A stretch of DNA of 64,000 nucleotides. It comes from Pleurostoma richardsiae. Its lineage: Eukaryota > Ascomycota > Sordariomycetes > Calosphaeriales > Pleurostomataceae. This document shows, in pieces, positions 36,596 through 48,327 of this stretch (the stretch's first letter is position 1; every line of letters begins with the position of its first letter). The stretch lies in assembly GCA_030052745.1 (NCBI GenBank), contig JANBVO010000056.1:62001-126000 (forward strand), read 5' to 3'. The notes beneath the pieces were generated by a model. That model ran no database searches. It saw only the letters and a list, made by a program, of their open reading frames with translations, and was not told the DNA's origin. Position numbers and translations under genes: made by a program.

Positions 36596-39052
36596 ATGGC
36601 ACTTCGATATACCGCAGAGACCCTCATCTTCCTGCGCGAGTCTCCATTATGTGTCAAGCCGTCCGGGCTCCCTCCCTCAGAGGAGTGGATGGGGTAAGAT
36701 GACCTCCTAGCATACGCTACTATTGCATCATCTAACTCGCAGGCTTAGCCCACCACCGGAGCCGAACCGTGCTCAAAATAAGAACTTCACAGACCGAACC
36801 AAAGGCACCGATAACCCTCTCCTCGACCAGACCAACCGCAATAGGCCAGGTGCTGACCGACACACATCGCGAAATGGCCCGAGTATGGAAAATGATTTCT
36901 GAGTCTTGCGGACTTTTGCTAACGATTATTTGTAGGTCCCGAGGATATTATCCTCGGCCCTCCTAAGACGAGCTTTGCATCTGCGTCGATGCGCAACACC
37001 AAGCCCGGCGAAAACGATCGAGACGATAGAACATTTCGCGACCCCGACGGTCGAGATCGCTTCAATTTTCGGAGCCGAGCAGGAGAACCAGATAACGATC
37101 GTTTCCGGGAGGGTAGGAACAGCAACTTTCGGAGGCGGCCCGATGCCGATCAGGATAGCGACGGTTGGAGCACCGTGAAGCCGCGCAATAAGAGCTTCGG
37201 CCAGGACGGAGCTGAACGCTTTCAGGGGCGCATGGGAGGTGGTGGCCGTTATAAAGACGACCAAGGGATTCGGGATCGGGACGATCGCGACAACGCACGA
37301 GACAGACCTCGTCGCAACTTTGACAGCAGTGCTCGGGACAGCAATGTCGATGAGGGCGTGGCACCTCGTAAGAATGGCTTAAACAGAGGCAGAGCAGAGC
37401 CGTGGTTCAGTAAGGACGCCGGACAAACGGATACATCAGAGAGGCCATCTCAGCGCGAACGTATCGACAGGGCGAAGAGTTGGCGGGACCGCGACAATGC
37501 TGAGCGACCTGGTGACAGCCGTGGAGACCGCGGCAATGAGAGAACCTACGAACGAAGATGGGATCGGGACCATCACCAACGTGTCGAACGCGAGCCTGAA
37601 TGGTTGGATGAGCCGGCCGAGGAAAAGACTCAGGGTCACACAGAGGAAGATTTCAAGAAGTTCATGGAGAGTATGAAGGCTGGCAGAGGGGCTGCGTCGA
37701 AGGCTGAAGAAAAGCTGGCGGGAAGCAAGGCCCCGGCCCCTGTAGGGATCTTCGATGCTCCAGAACCAAAAGTCAAAACCGCGCCAGCTGTCGAGTCTGG
37801 ACCAGACAAGTTCTTCGCCGCTTTTGCTGGAACGTCTGTCCTCGAGATGAGCAGTACGGTCATCGAAAACAAGACGGAAAGCGCCAGGCCTAAGATGGGG
37901 AAATCATCGTCGCGTTTTACCTCATTCTTTTCGCAGGGTAGTGACAGCCGTACGCAGACTGAGCCACCGACTCCCGCAGCGGTGCTGCCCTCGAATGGGA
38001 ATAACCAATCTGGTCAACAGGCGGATTCAGAGAAAGAGGCCTTTCAGGCTTTGCTTCAGAAGTTGCAGCGTCAGACGCTGGCCGCAAGTGCAACCCCTCC
38101 TGGGATGAGCGCTTTCGCAGCTCCTCCGACCTCTCATGAGTTGCAGCAGAAGGGTGCAATCTCACCAGAGCCATATATGCAGTACGGAATGGATCGTCCT
38201 GCACCTCGACACCGGCCATCTCAACCATCTGTGCAGGAAATTCTCGCCCCACGCCCGATGCAGCCGCCTAGCCAACCGCCGTCTGCACGCCCAGAGCAAA
38301 TGCTCCAGGAGCTCGTCGGCCAACGTCTACATGCCCCGAGCCAAGGCGCTGGTCGGATGGACCAGAACAACTCGGCTATCAACAGCAATACTGAGTTCTT
38401 GATGAGGCTCATGCGAGCTGCTCCTGAAGCTCCCCCACTGGAGCAGCCACTACATCAACCACAGCCTCAGCCGCAGTTGCTGATGAGAATGCCTCAGCCC
38501 CAGAAGCAAGCCGCGCTGCCGCAGATGCAGGACCGTGAGCCGGACTTCCACCGGGACCGCAGTACGTCTCAACGTCAAATGCGTTCCCAAGGCCCAGCAG
38601 CGATCTTTGAGGAGCAGTTCCACTCGCCAGAGGGTGATAGTCGACCTCCTCAACCAACACAAATACTCCAGCGGCCACCTCCCCCGGGTCTGGACCACCA
38701 GATGCAACCCCCGTGGATTGCTGGTGGTGGACATGGTCAGATGCCTCCGCAGCGTCCCATGATCCCCCCGCCCGGACTTGTTGGCAACCCCAACCGGGCC
38801 GGCCCAATGCCGGCTATGTTCCCTCCCAATTTCCCTCCGGGTGTCTTTCCGCCTCCCGACGCCATCAGTGGCCCACCACCGCCGCCGAGGAACATGCAAC
38901 CTCCCCCAGGCTTCTTTGGCGGACCCCCGCCTCCGGGTTTCATCCCGCCTCCAGGCATGGGTGGCTTCCAAGGTCCAGAGGGCCTCCCTTTTGGCGCGCC
39001 TTTTGACGCGCGTGGAATGCCTCCCCCTGGAGCTGCCTTCCGTAGACCTTAG
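36596..39052 (+). CDS. eIF4E-binding translation regulator, 4E-T/Eap1-like
   Basis: Probable cap-binding-protein partner that represses translation or targets mRNA to P-bodies. Exons 36596-36693, 36743-36882 and 36936-39052; introns 49 and 53 nt; 784 residues. The decisive sign is the motif Y-T-A-E-T-L-I at residues 5-11, an exact match to the eIF4E-binding consensus Y-x4-L-hydrophobic, followed by LRESPLCVKPSGLPPSEEW. The centre is a charged Arg/Asp/Asn-rich stretch rich in FRERD/DRDNAER runs. The C-terminal 300 residues are Pro/Gln/Met-rich (MPPQRPMIPPPGLVGN..., GFFGGPPPPGFIPPPG), a condensate-prone composition. Family placement rests on the motif, its position at the extreme N-terminus and the overall layout. 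No folded domain is visible. Confidence 0.75.
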
Positions 39053-39996
39053 TGTCCGCACCCTCAAGGACGCGGCAGATACGCCTGCCGGCCCGTCCAC
39101 ACAACCACCATACTACTGGACGCATTGTGGCTTGTCTGAATCATGGTATCAACGCCCATTTGCTGCTGTAGCAGCTGCTCAACTTGATCTCCAAGCACAC
39201 CATAAAAACAATGGGTGTTGAGTACGAAGTCGTTACGGAAGGGAAGACAGCTCTGGCCTTGCGCGTTGCCTTTACATGGCCGATTGCACACCATATGACC
39301 GAATGCGACTGGCTTCTGGTTTCTGGTTCTTGGTAACATATTTCCCGTCGCAACTCGAATCGGAGCGGGGAGTTGGAGGGAGACTTCGTTAAGTGAAGCA
39401 AAGGGATTCAGTCAACGGTTATTATTAGGTATCCGTCCGCGAGCCGTATCCTTGATAGATGAAATCAGATGCATGTGCTGTCTACCCCTGGTCCTCAAGA
39501 TCGTGCGTTTATATGTGTAGCGGCGAGGCTTCGCGCCCTCTTGCTCCAGGATTCGGCTCGCCATTTTCCCCAAGTTCTTACCGGCAGTACCTAGGCAACG
39601 AGCAGCTCATGTGCCAGCAGTGAGACCACCTTGTGCACAGCCCCGGAGACGATAGCACCATTTATCGAAGCAACAGCATTAGACGATCTAGAGCAGAATG
39701 TAGGATCCGGCCTATTCGATTTCTCCTGCAACCTCGATATGCAAAGTTGGCTACCTACCTAAGGTACACCCTAGACACGTCGAAGGTGTGAGGCAACGTC
39801 AGAAAAACGCCTTGCTCAATGCCGCTGTAAGCCAAGTTTCCTCCTCCCTGTACAGTTGTGACTCGCATCCCGAGACGGGAGATTAGAATCCCACGTCTCG
39901 CGGATCGAAGCACAACAGGTGGCGGGTATGCCGATACTGCCTTATTCCCCTCCCCTACCCTTCGTATCTCTACTTTCACCGACGGACGACACGCGC
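39053..39996. other. Convergent 3' region between the eIF4E-binding protein gene and SEC1
   Basis: 944 bp between two stop codons. A CTACCTACCTAAGGTACACC tract lies near 39750. No gene or RNA was recognised. Confidence 0.45.
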
Positions 39997-42410
39997 CTAC
40001 TTCTTGATACCGAAGATGTTGCGCTTCTTCTTGTCCTTCTCCAGCTTGTGCGACTTCTTGTCATCCGCCGGCGCGGCATTGTAGCTGCCACCTCCTCCCG
40101 CGATGGAGCCACTGCCGTTCACAGGGCGCGGCGTGCCGCCAAGCGACATCTGCCCCATGGCCTGCGTCGGCGGCCTGGGGCCCGGCGCGCCCGGCAGGCC
40201 ACCGGTGGCCATGGGTTTGCGCGGAGGGGCCACGCGCGGGCCCCCGGGCGCGGGCCCGGCCGGCATGGGCGGCGCCGGGCGCTCGAACAGGTGGGCGGGG
40301 GCCTTGGGCTTGGGCCGCTCCATGGGGAGGTCGAGGCGGCGTTTATCGACCGACAGGTCGCGCAGTTGGCGGACGAAGAGCTGCGGTGACACCATGTGGC
40401 TGGTGGCGAGGAAGACGTCGCGGTTGTGCCGGGCGGACACCTCGTAGCAGGCGCGCGACTCGGAGTAGGTGGCGCCGCCGGCCAAGAAGACGACGACGCG
40501 CTGGCGGTTGTCGGCGACGCGGCGGCCGGCGCCGGCCCAGCTGGGCTTGGCGGCGCGGAGGGAGCCCTGGTTGGCCAGCATGTCCTCGTTGGGATCCAGG
40601 GGCGGCTTGACGTAGGGGAAGACCGCCGGGTCGAGGGCACCCTTGCACAGCTCCTCGAGCATGTACTTGACGTTCGGCTCGAACCGCGACAGCGCGTACT
40701 CCTCGCTCTGCTCGGCGGTCTTGGCGTTGCGGGGGAACAGGGGCGGCGGTGCTGGTCGGCTGTCCTTGAGGCCGTGTGTGATGCGCGCGCCGAGGAGCTC
40801 GAGATTAGAGATTATTTCGCCATCCTGCGGCGGCAGACCCGCGTGTGCGAGGAGCCTCTTGACGTCCTCCAAGATGACGCCGTCCCGGTAGAGAATGTAG
40901 GCCGTTACTAGTCGGAGGCGGTCCGGGGGCGTTATGGCCTCGTCATCTAAAAGCCGCACAACTTGCTCCAAGATGTTCTTGGGCTTGCGAAAGTCCTCAT
41001 CGAGACCGGTCGCCAGCGTCTGCTCTACTGAGGCGATGTCCGGCAGCTTATGCTTCTGAAATACGTTCATGCACTCCTGCGCCATCGTCAGATGCAGCGA
41101 GTACGCCTCCTTCATCTCCTGGAACTGAGGCAGCCCAGCCAACATGTCCTTGATGGCGTTGAGGCTCGTCGTCTCGCCGCTCTCATTAGCGAAATGGGGG
41201 TTCTGGTCCAGGAACTTTTGGAAGTCTGCCATGAGCTTATCGATGGTGTCCTTCATGTGGCGGTGTCGGTTGTCGACCCAGACCTTGTCCCTCTCGTGAA
41301 GCTCCATATCTTTTTCTTGCGCGTTTGGTGTGTTTTCGTTGATCGTCATGTGGAACGTGACTTTGTCTCCCGGGTCTCTAATGGGGAGCAGGTCATGGGC
41401 CATAGCCTGGTACGTGAACTCGTGGACTAGGGGAGCCATCAGGTCCATAGACCTGTCTGTTATTAGAAGAACCCCCTGCGGCCTGGATGAAGGAGCCGGG
41501 AAGCCCTGATTCCATTGCGCGTAGGTGTCCAGCTCCTCCTGAACAAAACGCGCCAGGTGCGAGCTTAAAACGCTCGCTTCGTGCAAGGGATTCCTAGGAC
41601 GGTAGTATCGAACCTTAGGGTATTCGCCCAGTGAAACACAGACGCCTGTTATCTAGATGTCGTTAGCCAAAACATCTCAAGCATCCCGAAGAGGCAGTGG
41701 TCACCTTTTGCGCCAGTATTTGCATATGCTCTCGAACAAGATTATTACATGCGGGATGGTATAAGATTGGAAAGCTCCAGGGATCTCTAAATGTTATCAG
41801 ATGGGACTCGCGAGGGAAGAAATCGATGTATAGTGTCTCGTAGCCAGCTTGTAGCTGCACGGCGTCCCTCGAACTGTCTATGCGCCGGCGCAGCTGAGGA
41901 TCGAGGAGGTCGGTCCAGACTAGATAAGCTCGCCGGTATCTCCGCCGCTCAAAGTCGGCAAGCAGACAGTCGACAATGTGTGGTTGGGGTGAGAGGAAAT
42001 ATATCGCGTCCATCGTGGGATTGGGATCCCTCCGCTCTTCGATCCGCTCGATGTCTAAGCGGCGCATCGACATTAGCATCCGCACGTGGGTAGACAGAGC
42101 AGGGAATGTCTCAAAAACACACTTGCGATGTTCTGATTGAGGATATCATCTTCCTTGACCACGTTGTCGATGATCTTCTTTGACGTCTCATCTACCACCA
42201 ACACTTTCCACTGCGGTAGAAAACGAGGTCAGCTCGGGATACTCCAATGCTGTCGATGCCACCGCGGAAACTTACATCGCCCTGGGTGATATCCTTGATA
42301 GTCGCAAGGATGACTGCGCTTCCACGTTAGAAACACCAAACTGGACTGCTTGGGGGTAATACCAGGGAAGGCTGACTGTCATGTTGTATCTGGATGGCGG
42401 AGACTCCCAT
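39997..42410 (-). CDS. SEC1: Exocytic SM protein SEC1 (Munc18 family)
   Basis: Sec1/Munc18 protein that binds plasma-membrane SNARE complexes and drives exocytic vesicle fusion, working with the exocyst at the hyphal tip. Five exons: 42377-42410, 42276-42313, 42123-42210, 41705-42054 and 39997-41652; introns 63, 65, 68 and 52 nt; 721 residues (yeast 724). The first two exons are only 34 and 38 nt, and the first donor is GTCAGC; phase and agreement with the family start (MGVSAIQIQHDIILATIKD) support them. Landmarks: WKVLVVDE, DAIYFLSP, the ADFERRRYRRAYLVWT block, ESHLITFRDPWSFPILYHP, and RPQGVLLITDRSMDLMAPLVHEFTYQ (given here in part). The C-terminus is a Pro/Gly-rich fungal tail ending in a basic KKKRNIFGIKK. 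Confidence 0.95.
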
Positions 42411-42832
42411 CTTGGCGATGGGACGTCACACACCGCGGAGGGGAGATCACAGGCTGCCTAGTCGAGGCTGGCTGGCTGCACACAAGGAAAAGGTGGGATG
42501 GGAAGGACGAGGGATTGGCGGGCAGTACAAGGTGGCTGTCGGTGGGAGTTCTGAGGGAAGCTGGTAGGAGAGGCCGAATCGGCAGAATCGCGGTGTTTCA
42601 GACTTGAAGCCAAGCTTGACGGGAGCATCATCAAGATGCATGGAGTGCCAAGGTCCCGTACCGCAGCGCGAGCCTCAACCCCACCAAAAGCCAAGCGCAC
42701 TGTCCTGGCCTTGGCCCCTCGATTCTCCACCGCCGGAGCTTTAACTCACTTTAGCGCACGTGCAGGCGCGCCAAGACCGTGGCTCAACTACCGACCATTC
42801 ATTCAGCCACAGGTCGCTCCATTACCCGTACA

Positions 42833-42885
42833 GTACTCCGTACTCCGTACACCAAGAAATTACTCTACCTTGGGTACGGAGTACC
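42833..42885. repeat. TACTCCGTAC inverted-repeat cluster
   Basis: A tandem GTACTCCGTACTCCGTAC (42833-42850) is followed after 23 nt by GTACGGAGTAC (42874-42884). The 11-mers at 42840-42850 and 42874-42884 are perfect reverse complements and could form a hairpin. The same core occurs as GGTACTCCGTACC at 10890-10902. Confidence 0.7.
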
Positions 42886-44872
42886 TCACCTTCCATAGTC
42901 CGTAAAGGTAAAGTACAGGTACCGCCCGGCTCCGTGCATGGCAAGTTGCGGAGGTCCTCCGTATCCCCTCGGTATCTACCTTCTATACTATTTGCTGGCC
43001 GGAGGTGTTCCTTGGATTGAATAGGTACCTTCTGTAAGGACTCTCATCTGCAGGTCCAAGAGGTCTTCCGAAGGCTCTGCATGCCCTTCCGCTCAGAGTT
43101 TCAGACCATTTGTCCAAGGTCAATTCCTACTGATAGCTTTGAGTAGAGAATGTCTTCAAATACTATTCGAAACTTCTTAAAAGCTGCTTTGGTTATGTAG
43201 CATGTCCAAACAGTCCAATGAGCTGAGCCCAGCTACCGCCGGAGATGTCTCGGAGGGCTTCCCGGCTTCGATGACCTTAGGTAGTGTAGTCCTTTGACCG
43301 GCAGGCATTTTGATATTGTTAGTAGAATCTTTGGACTGCTTTCGGCATACCATTACACGATTCTGATAGAGATCCAGTACGGGGTACACGGCAGTCAGCT
43401 CGACATCGCGCCTGCGGAGTATACGAACTGCCAGTTACGGCATACTTTTATGGTCTACTGCTCAAATCCCCATAATCCACAATGTAGACACGATACATCA
43501 TATGCTTCGACCGCTCTTGATTGCTCACTGAGATAAGCAGCAGCATTGAATCCGGCAGGCATCGTATCGCCAGGGTCTCCAATAGGTAGTCTTCTGATCT
43601 CCTCGTGAAGCCAGTTAGTAAGCGATGATGCTTGGCGCAGATGTCGTGCCTCGCACGGCTTCGGCCCCCAAGACTCGGACACGAGAGCGTCCAACGTAGC
43701 CACAGGCCGAAGGCGGGGAAGACCAAGCCCCTGGACCGCGGGACTGGGAGAGGTTGGGGGCCCGCCGGGGTGTGAATGTTCCGATGGTGGACACACCAGA
43801 TCCGGCAACCGGAGCCCCGGGTCGCCGTCGTGTAACCAGCCGGGACTCTGCAGCCAGCCAGCCCCCGCGAGCTGCCCGCCACACCATCGTGGCTCGAAGA
43901 TGTCCTTCAACGCGAGAGCGAGGCGACAGCGAGGCGGGGTGAGGCGAAGCCGCGTCGGCCTTCGCCCCATTCCTCGCCCGTCAGCAACCCCGGCCTCTTC
44001 GCACGGCAGGCGCATGCAGCACCCCATCGTGTGCCACCCCCACGGTAGACTCTCTAACGCAAGGTACGGGGCCGGCGATGGCGGCGGCGGAGGGCACGGA
44101 TGATGGTCCTATTTGCCAGATGTCACCTTATCGTTTCCGCGCGGAAGACTAGGCAGCCCTGTGGCAAAGGCACGTAAGCTGTGGCACTGCGGTATCGTCG
44201 TAGGAGAGAGACATCGGCCAGGCAGAAAGGCGCGGTTTTCACGCCGAATGTGACCCTCCAAAGAGCCGGACTGTAGGAGCCGGCTGGGTTTCAACCCCCA
44301 ACGGGCCGCGAAGAAGCCGAATGATCTGGCATCATCCGTGTCCGTCTGGAATCGCCCGGAGCTGGGGAGGCGACTTAGGTACTTGAGGACGAAGTACCGA
44401 AGACCGGCTGCCGACCCTGAACTAGACAGGTGATGTATTTCGAGGTCGAGATGGGGGGCTTGTACATCCGCGAGATCCGTTAGTTTTCCCTATTCGGAGA
44501 TTAGGTAGGTAGTGCAGCGCTCGAACCACCGGCTTCACCGAACGTCCATGGAACGTCATGCCCCATATTTTAAGGTGAGCCGGGAGACCGCGACCGGCGT
44601 ACCCCGACAGCCGGTCCGGCCGGAGCGGCCACTTCTCAACGGTGCCATCTTCACCCAGCGATATCTAACTGTGGCATGCTAGATTTCAGGAGCAACAAAG
44701 GATGTAGACAAATAACTAACTGGAGGGTTTCAGAGGGACAGGTATCGCCGACAGTTGCCACCGTTAGTCTCATGTCACCCTCTAACGAATCATGGCCGTC
44801 GACGCCCTGCAGTCACGGCTGCATTATGGCGGCCAACGACACGTTGCATATGCTCATGCTAAGACCTGTCTG

Positions 44873-44896
44873 GCCGCCGCCGCCGCCGCCGCCGCC
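44873..44896. repeat. (GCC)8 microsatellite
   Basis: Eight uninterrupted GCC units in non-coding DNA; likely length-polymorphic among isolates. Confidence 0.8.
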
Positions 44897-45829
44897 ACGG
44901 GGCAACATTCAGGGTTCCCGCCTTTTCACCAGCAGGTGTGCCCTGTATCCCGCCTATGCGTGGCCATGAAAACGACTGGTGCCCAGCTGGTCAAGCGGTT
45001 TCGAGGCGGTCAGTTGGGCGGGACGCAATGACTGATAGAGGCGGAAGAGGGATGGTTGGGTTAACCGCCTGACGACCGTCTGCGGTCCGAGATCCTATTT
45101 GTGTTTTCCTGCTGTGTGGTCCTGGCCGAGTGTTTGCCTCTCTAATGTTTCCTCCTCTTGGGAGTGTTACTATTCGCGCTATTCTTTTTGCTACCACTAG
45201 CATGTCCTGCGTGTGGTAAGGCTACATCATCTTTTGTCTGGACACTCATTTACTTCAAACTCAAATACCCTCCATCGGTCGACCCCTTGCGGGTCCGGAG
45301 GGGAACCGCGGAGACGATCCCGCCGGCTGGATCCAGTCCGGCCAGGCTACTGGCCGTCTGAGGCGTGCCCACCGACCTTTTGACCGTCTGCTACGTAAAA
45401 ATACCGGGATCACGGTGGCCTGAGCGACCAAGAAAGGAAAGGGAGGTGCTGTTTTCGGCGATGGACATTACGCGGAAATGTCAGAGTAAAGGACGGCTTG
45501 CAGCTACGAGTTTCTCAGAAGGGGCTTCTAGCAAGGAGCTGGTTGTTCCTTTCTGATGCTGCGAGTCAACAAGCTCTATCTCGCGTGCCTAGTGTAAGGA
45601 GTTGAATATTGGAAAGCTCTTTATAAATCAGGTAGATTGTAACTCTCTTGAGTCCCTAATAAGGGCAAGAAACCGTAGGCATGTCGCACGGAAGATACAC
45701 AGGTCCCAGAATGCCAGCTTGAGATTGGCTATATCTTCTATATTCATTGGTATCATGCCATCTTGAACACATATTCTCGTTTCTCAACCATTGTCTATAT
45801 ACCAGAGAGACGTGCTAAATATAACGCTC

Positions 45830-48193
45830 TCAACTCGTGGAAAACACCGTCCGCGCCCTGAGTGTCTCTAATATCTTAACCTCAGCCTCGAAGCTCGACG
45901 CAGATACGGCCCATTTCCTGAGCCTGGGGATGATCAAGGCGAACAGGGGATCAAGGTCCGGAGTAAGAGGGCGCAGCTGGTGAGAAGAGTTCGCAATAAC
46001 CATAACGAGAAGGCAGGCTAAGCAACTCTGCGAGAAGGTCCACAAGTAGGGAGACCGCTCGTCCAACATCTCGGCTACGTTGTAGAGGTATGCTTCGCAA
46101 GACGCGAGGCACGCGTTGCACTTCTCGAGCACAATCCGAGGAACGTTGAAGAGCGGCTGTGGTGTTGTCGGATGGGAGCCAGTCGAGCCTGGGCCTTGCT
46201 GCTGGGCGACGAAGAGAACGAAAGGGCGGTGGATGATGTGTCTAGCTGCGTAGTATCTGACTCTGAGGATCTTCCCTCGCTGGCTGCTGAGCGGCTCGAC
46301 TCCAATGGGTGGGCGTAGCTTTCCCGGTATGGAGCTATACCACTCCTCCAGCTGGCGGTTGAGCTCGGAGCTCACAGCCAGGAGTCTGTTGAGGCTAAGG
46401 GAGGCTGGTGTCGATGAAGGCTCGGCAAGGTTCGCTAGATCGGCATTATCTGTCGAGTAGAGAGAACTGTGTATGCGGTTGAGCAGTCTCCTAATGGCCG
46501 TCTCTGCGATGAAGTATATGATGACATCCGTTTCGCTCTCGTCCAGGCTACGTGGAAGCGGCATCTTGTCAGCCATCGGCTCAACGCCGGTCCGGGCGAC
46601 ATCCAGCTCGGCCACACGATCACTGTGACATGTTAACATAAGCAACCGTATTCACGGCTTGGTATTTGCTGGAAATGTTGTTGGCAAAAGCGGGATAAAA
46701 GGGGAGTGGCCGGTGGAGAGGAAAGGAGAATGACAATAATGGTTAATGGAACACTCAGCGCAACGCAAATACATGCTCAGCACTTTGGGAAATGAGCTTT
46801 TCAGGGCGGCGCGATAGTGTTTTGTAACGGAATGTGATAATACTTGTAGGCTAAGGCGGTGAACGGTGAAAGGGGCATGCGTACGTACCATTCTATCATG
46901 AAACAGGTCCAGAACACTCGCAAGCAGCTGTCTGTGAGTTCATTGAGCATACCGGCCCGTTTTTTCCTGCTAATGTTAACCGCCGTTGCAGTCAAACAGG
47001 CTTAGGTAAACGCTTACTTGTAGAAGAGTTGAAGGAACTTGTGACAGGCGAAGTGAATCATCTTCCAGCTGTGAAGCGGCTTGCCTAGATGGGCAAAGTA
47101 GGACCCGGCCAATAGAAGAGCCTGACATATTTCCAGGTTCGGGGTGAAGCCCCAGATAGTTCGGCACAGAATGATCCGCCACGCGGGGATGAAATATTCA
47201 AGGCCCATGTCGTCTTGATCTGCGAGGTGTTGAGTTGACGGAACGGGCGGCTGTCCCGCCGCTAGGGAACCCAGTGCCCACACACAGAAGCAAATCGCCG
47301 TCTCCGCGGTCTCTGATGGGCCATTCTCTAGGAGACTAGCCTGCAGAGACTTGAAGTACTCCTGTGTGAACAGGGGATAGTTGGGATGGACAACGCAGAA
47401 GTAGGTTGAGGTAAGCGAGTCTAATACGCCGGGGTCCATGCCCGGCCAGGACACGGGCGCAGGGTGTAATAGGTCCAAAGGGGGTGGAAGTGATGAGTTC
47501 TCCTCAATGGTGTAAAAATAGCTCTTGGGAAAGTCCCCGATCAGTGATCGCACTGCGGGCAGGGCGAGGAGGGACACTGCTGCTGTGGAGTGGTCATAGG
47601 GGATCAGGAATTGGGCGTGTTCCAGGTATGCTTCGGTGCCGCCCTCGACTGAGCGAGCCGAAGTAGAGGCGGGAGACGCTGCCACCCCCTGAGAGGAAGC
47701 CAGAAAAAGGCTATTCGGCCCGTAGGGGGAGGGGACACCTTGAGCTATGTCGTTAAGCCTCTGGCCCTGCTCCTCCAGCAGGGCTTCTATCCGGCTTAGC
47801 CTGTCGACAACCGCTCCTTGGGTCGAGGACTGAGGTTCGACGCTTGCATTTTCCATCTGCATTAGTCGACGGAGCCTAGGGGGCAAAATGCCCACGGCTT
47901 TGCGTGCATGGAACGCGTGGTAAGGGGGCAGGGAGGACTCACCGATCGACCGGCAGGTCTTTGTATACGCAGTCGGCGTTTGCCTCACGGCATGTGCCGC
48001 AGGGTTTCTCGCCATCGCACCTCCTCTTCCGGTGTCTGCAGAAGTCACAGGCGAGGAGGGCGCCTGAATCGGGGCGTTAAGCGTCATGAGCCAGCAAGAC
48101 CAGGGCAGCCACAGGAGGGTGTGCAGGGGACACGCCGCAGGAGGCGACGGGAACGATAGGACGGCGAGACTCACGTTTACGAGTATAGTTCAT
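45830..48193 (-). CDS. Zn2Cys6 transcription factor with fungal_trans domain
   Basis: Fungus-specific binuclear zinc-cluster regulator; the target pathway is unknown. Five exons: 48175-48193, 47943-48063, 47018-47875, 46889-46969 and 45830-46622; introns 111, 67, 48 and 266 nt; 623 residues. The start MNYTRK is on a 19-nt exon spliced in phase to RALLACDFCRHRKRRCDG. The cluster cysteines are 12, 15, 22, 28, 31 and 38 (C-x2-C-x6-C-x5-C-x2-C-x6-C). A short coiled-coil linker follows (VDRLSRIEALLEEQ). The fungal_trans-type middle region spans about 160-450 (VVHPNYPLFTQEYF, ICQALLLAGSYF, FWTCFMIECDRVAELD). The 266-nt intron is unusually long here, but the residues joined across it fit the family pattern. 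A 45-codon upstream frame ends on the start codon. The sugar transporter lies divergently 3.2 kb away. Confidence 0.88.
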
Positions 48194-48327
48194 GTCGTCC
48201 AGGGTCTTGTGGTATTCGTATCCGTGCTCACACAGGGACGTGACAAATCGAGTGGGTTCCAACCGAGGCGCCGCGGCTCGGACTCGAGGGCAGAGGTGAG
48301 GCGTCGCCTTATATCATCAAGGGCCAT
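48190..48327 (-). promoter_or_regulatory. Candidate uORF overlapping the Zn2Cys6 start (ATGA)
   Basis: ATG at 48325-48327 opens 45 codons (MALDDIRRRLTSALESEP...) and stops with TGA at 48190-48192, which overlaps the main ATG at 48191-48193 as ATGA. This arrangement would allow termination-coupled reinitiation if the leader starts upstream of 48327, which is not known. Confidence 0.4.

Larger units (their letters stand above)
42411..45829. other. 3.4-kb region without a supported gene
   Basis: SEC1 promoter at the left and the downstream side of the Zn2Cys6 gene at the right. It contains a tandem/inverted TACTCCGTAC cluster (42833-42885), AGGTAGGTAG tracts near 44375 and 44503, and a (GCC)8 microsatellite (44873-44896). 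A 190-codon minus-strand frame at 43455-44027 is Gly/Pro/Arg-rich with no domain; I judge it a chance frame in GC-rich DNA. Confidence 0.5.

Noticed and set aside
43455-44027. 190-codon minus-strand frame
   Set aside because: Gly/Pro/Arg-rich translation in GC-rich DNA, no domain, no splice context; long chance frames are expected there.
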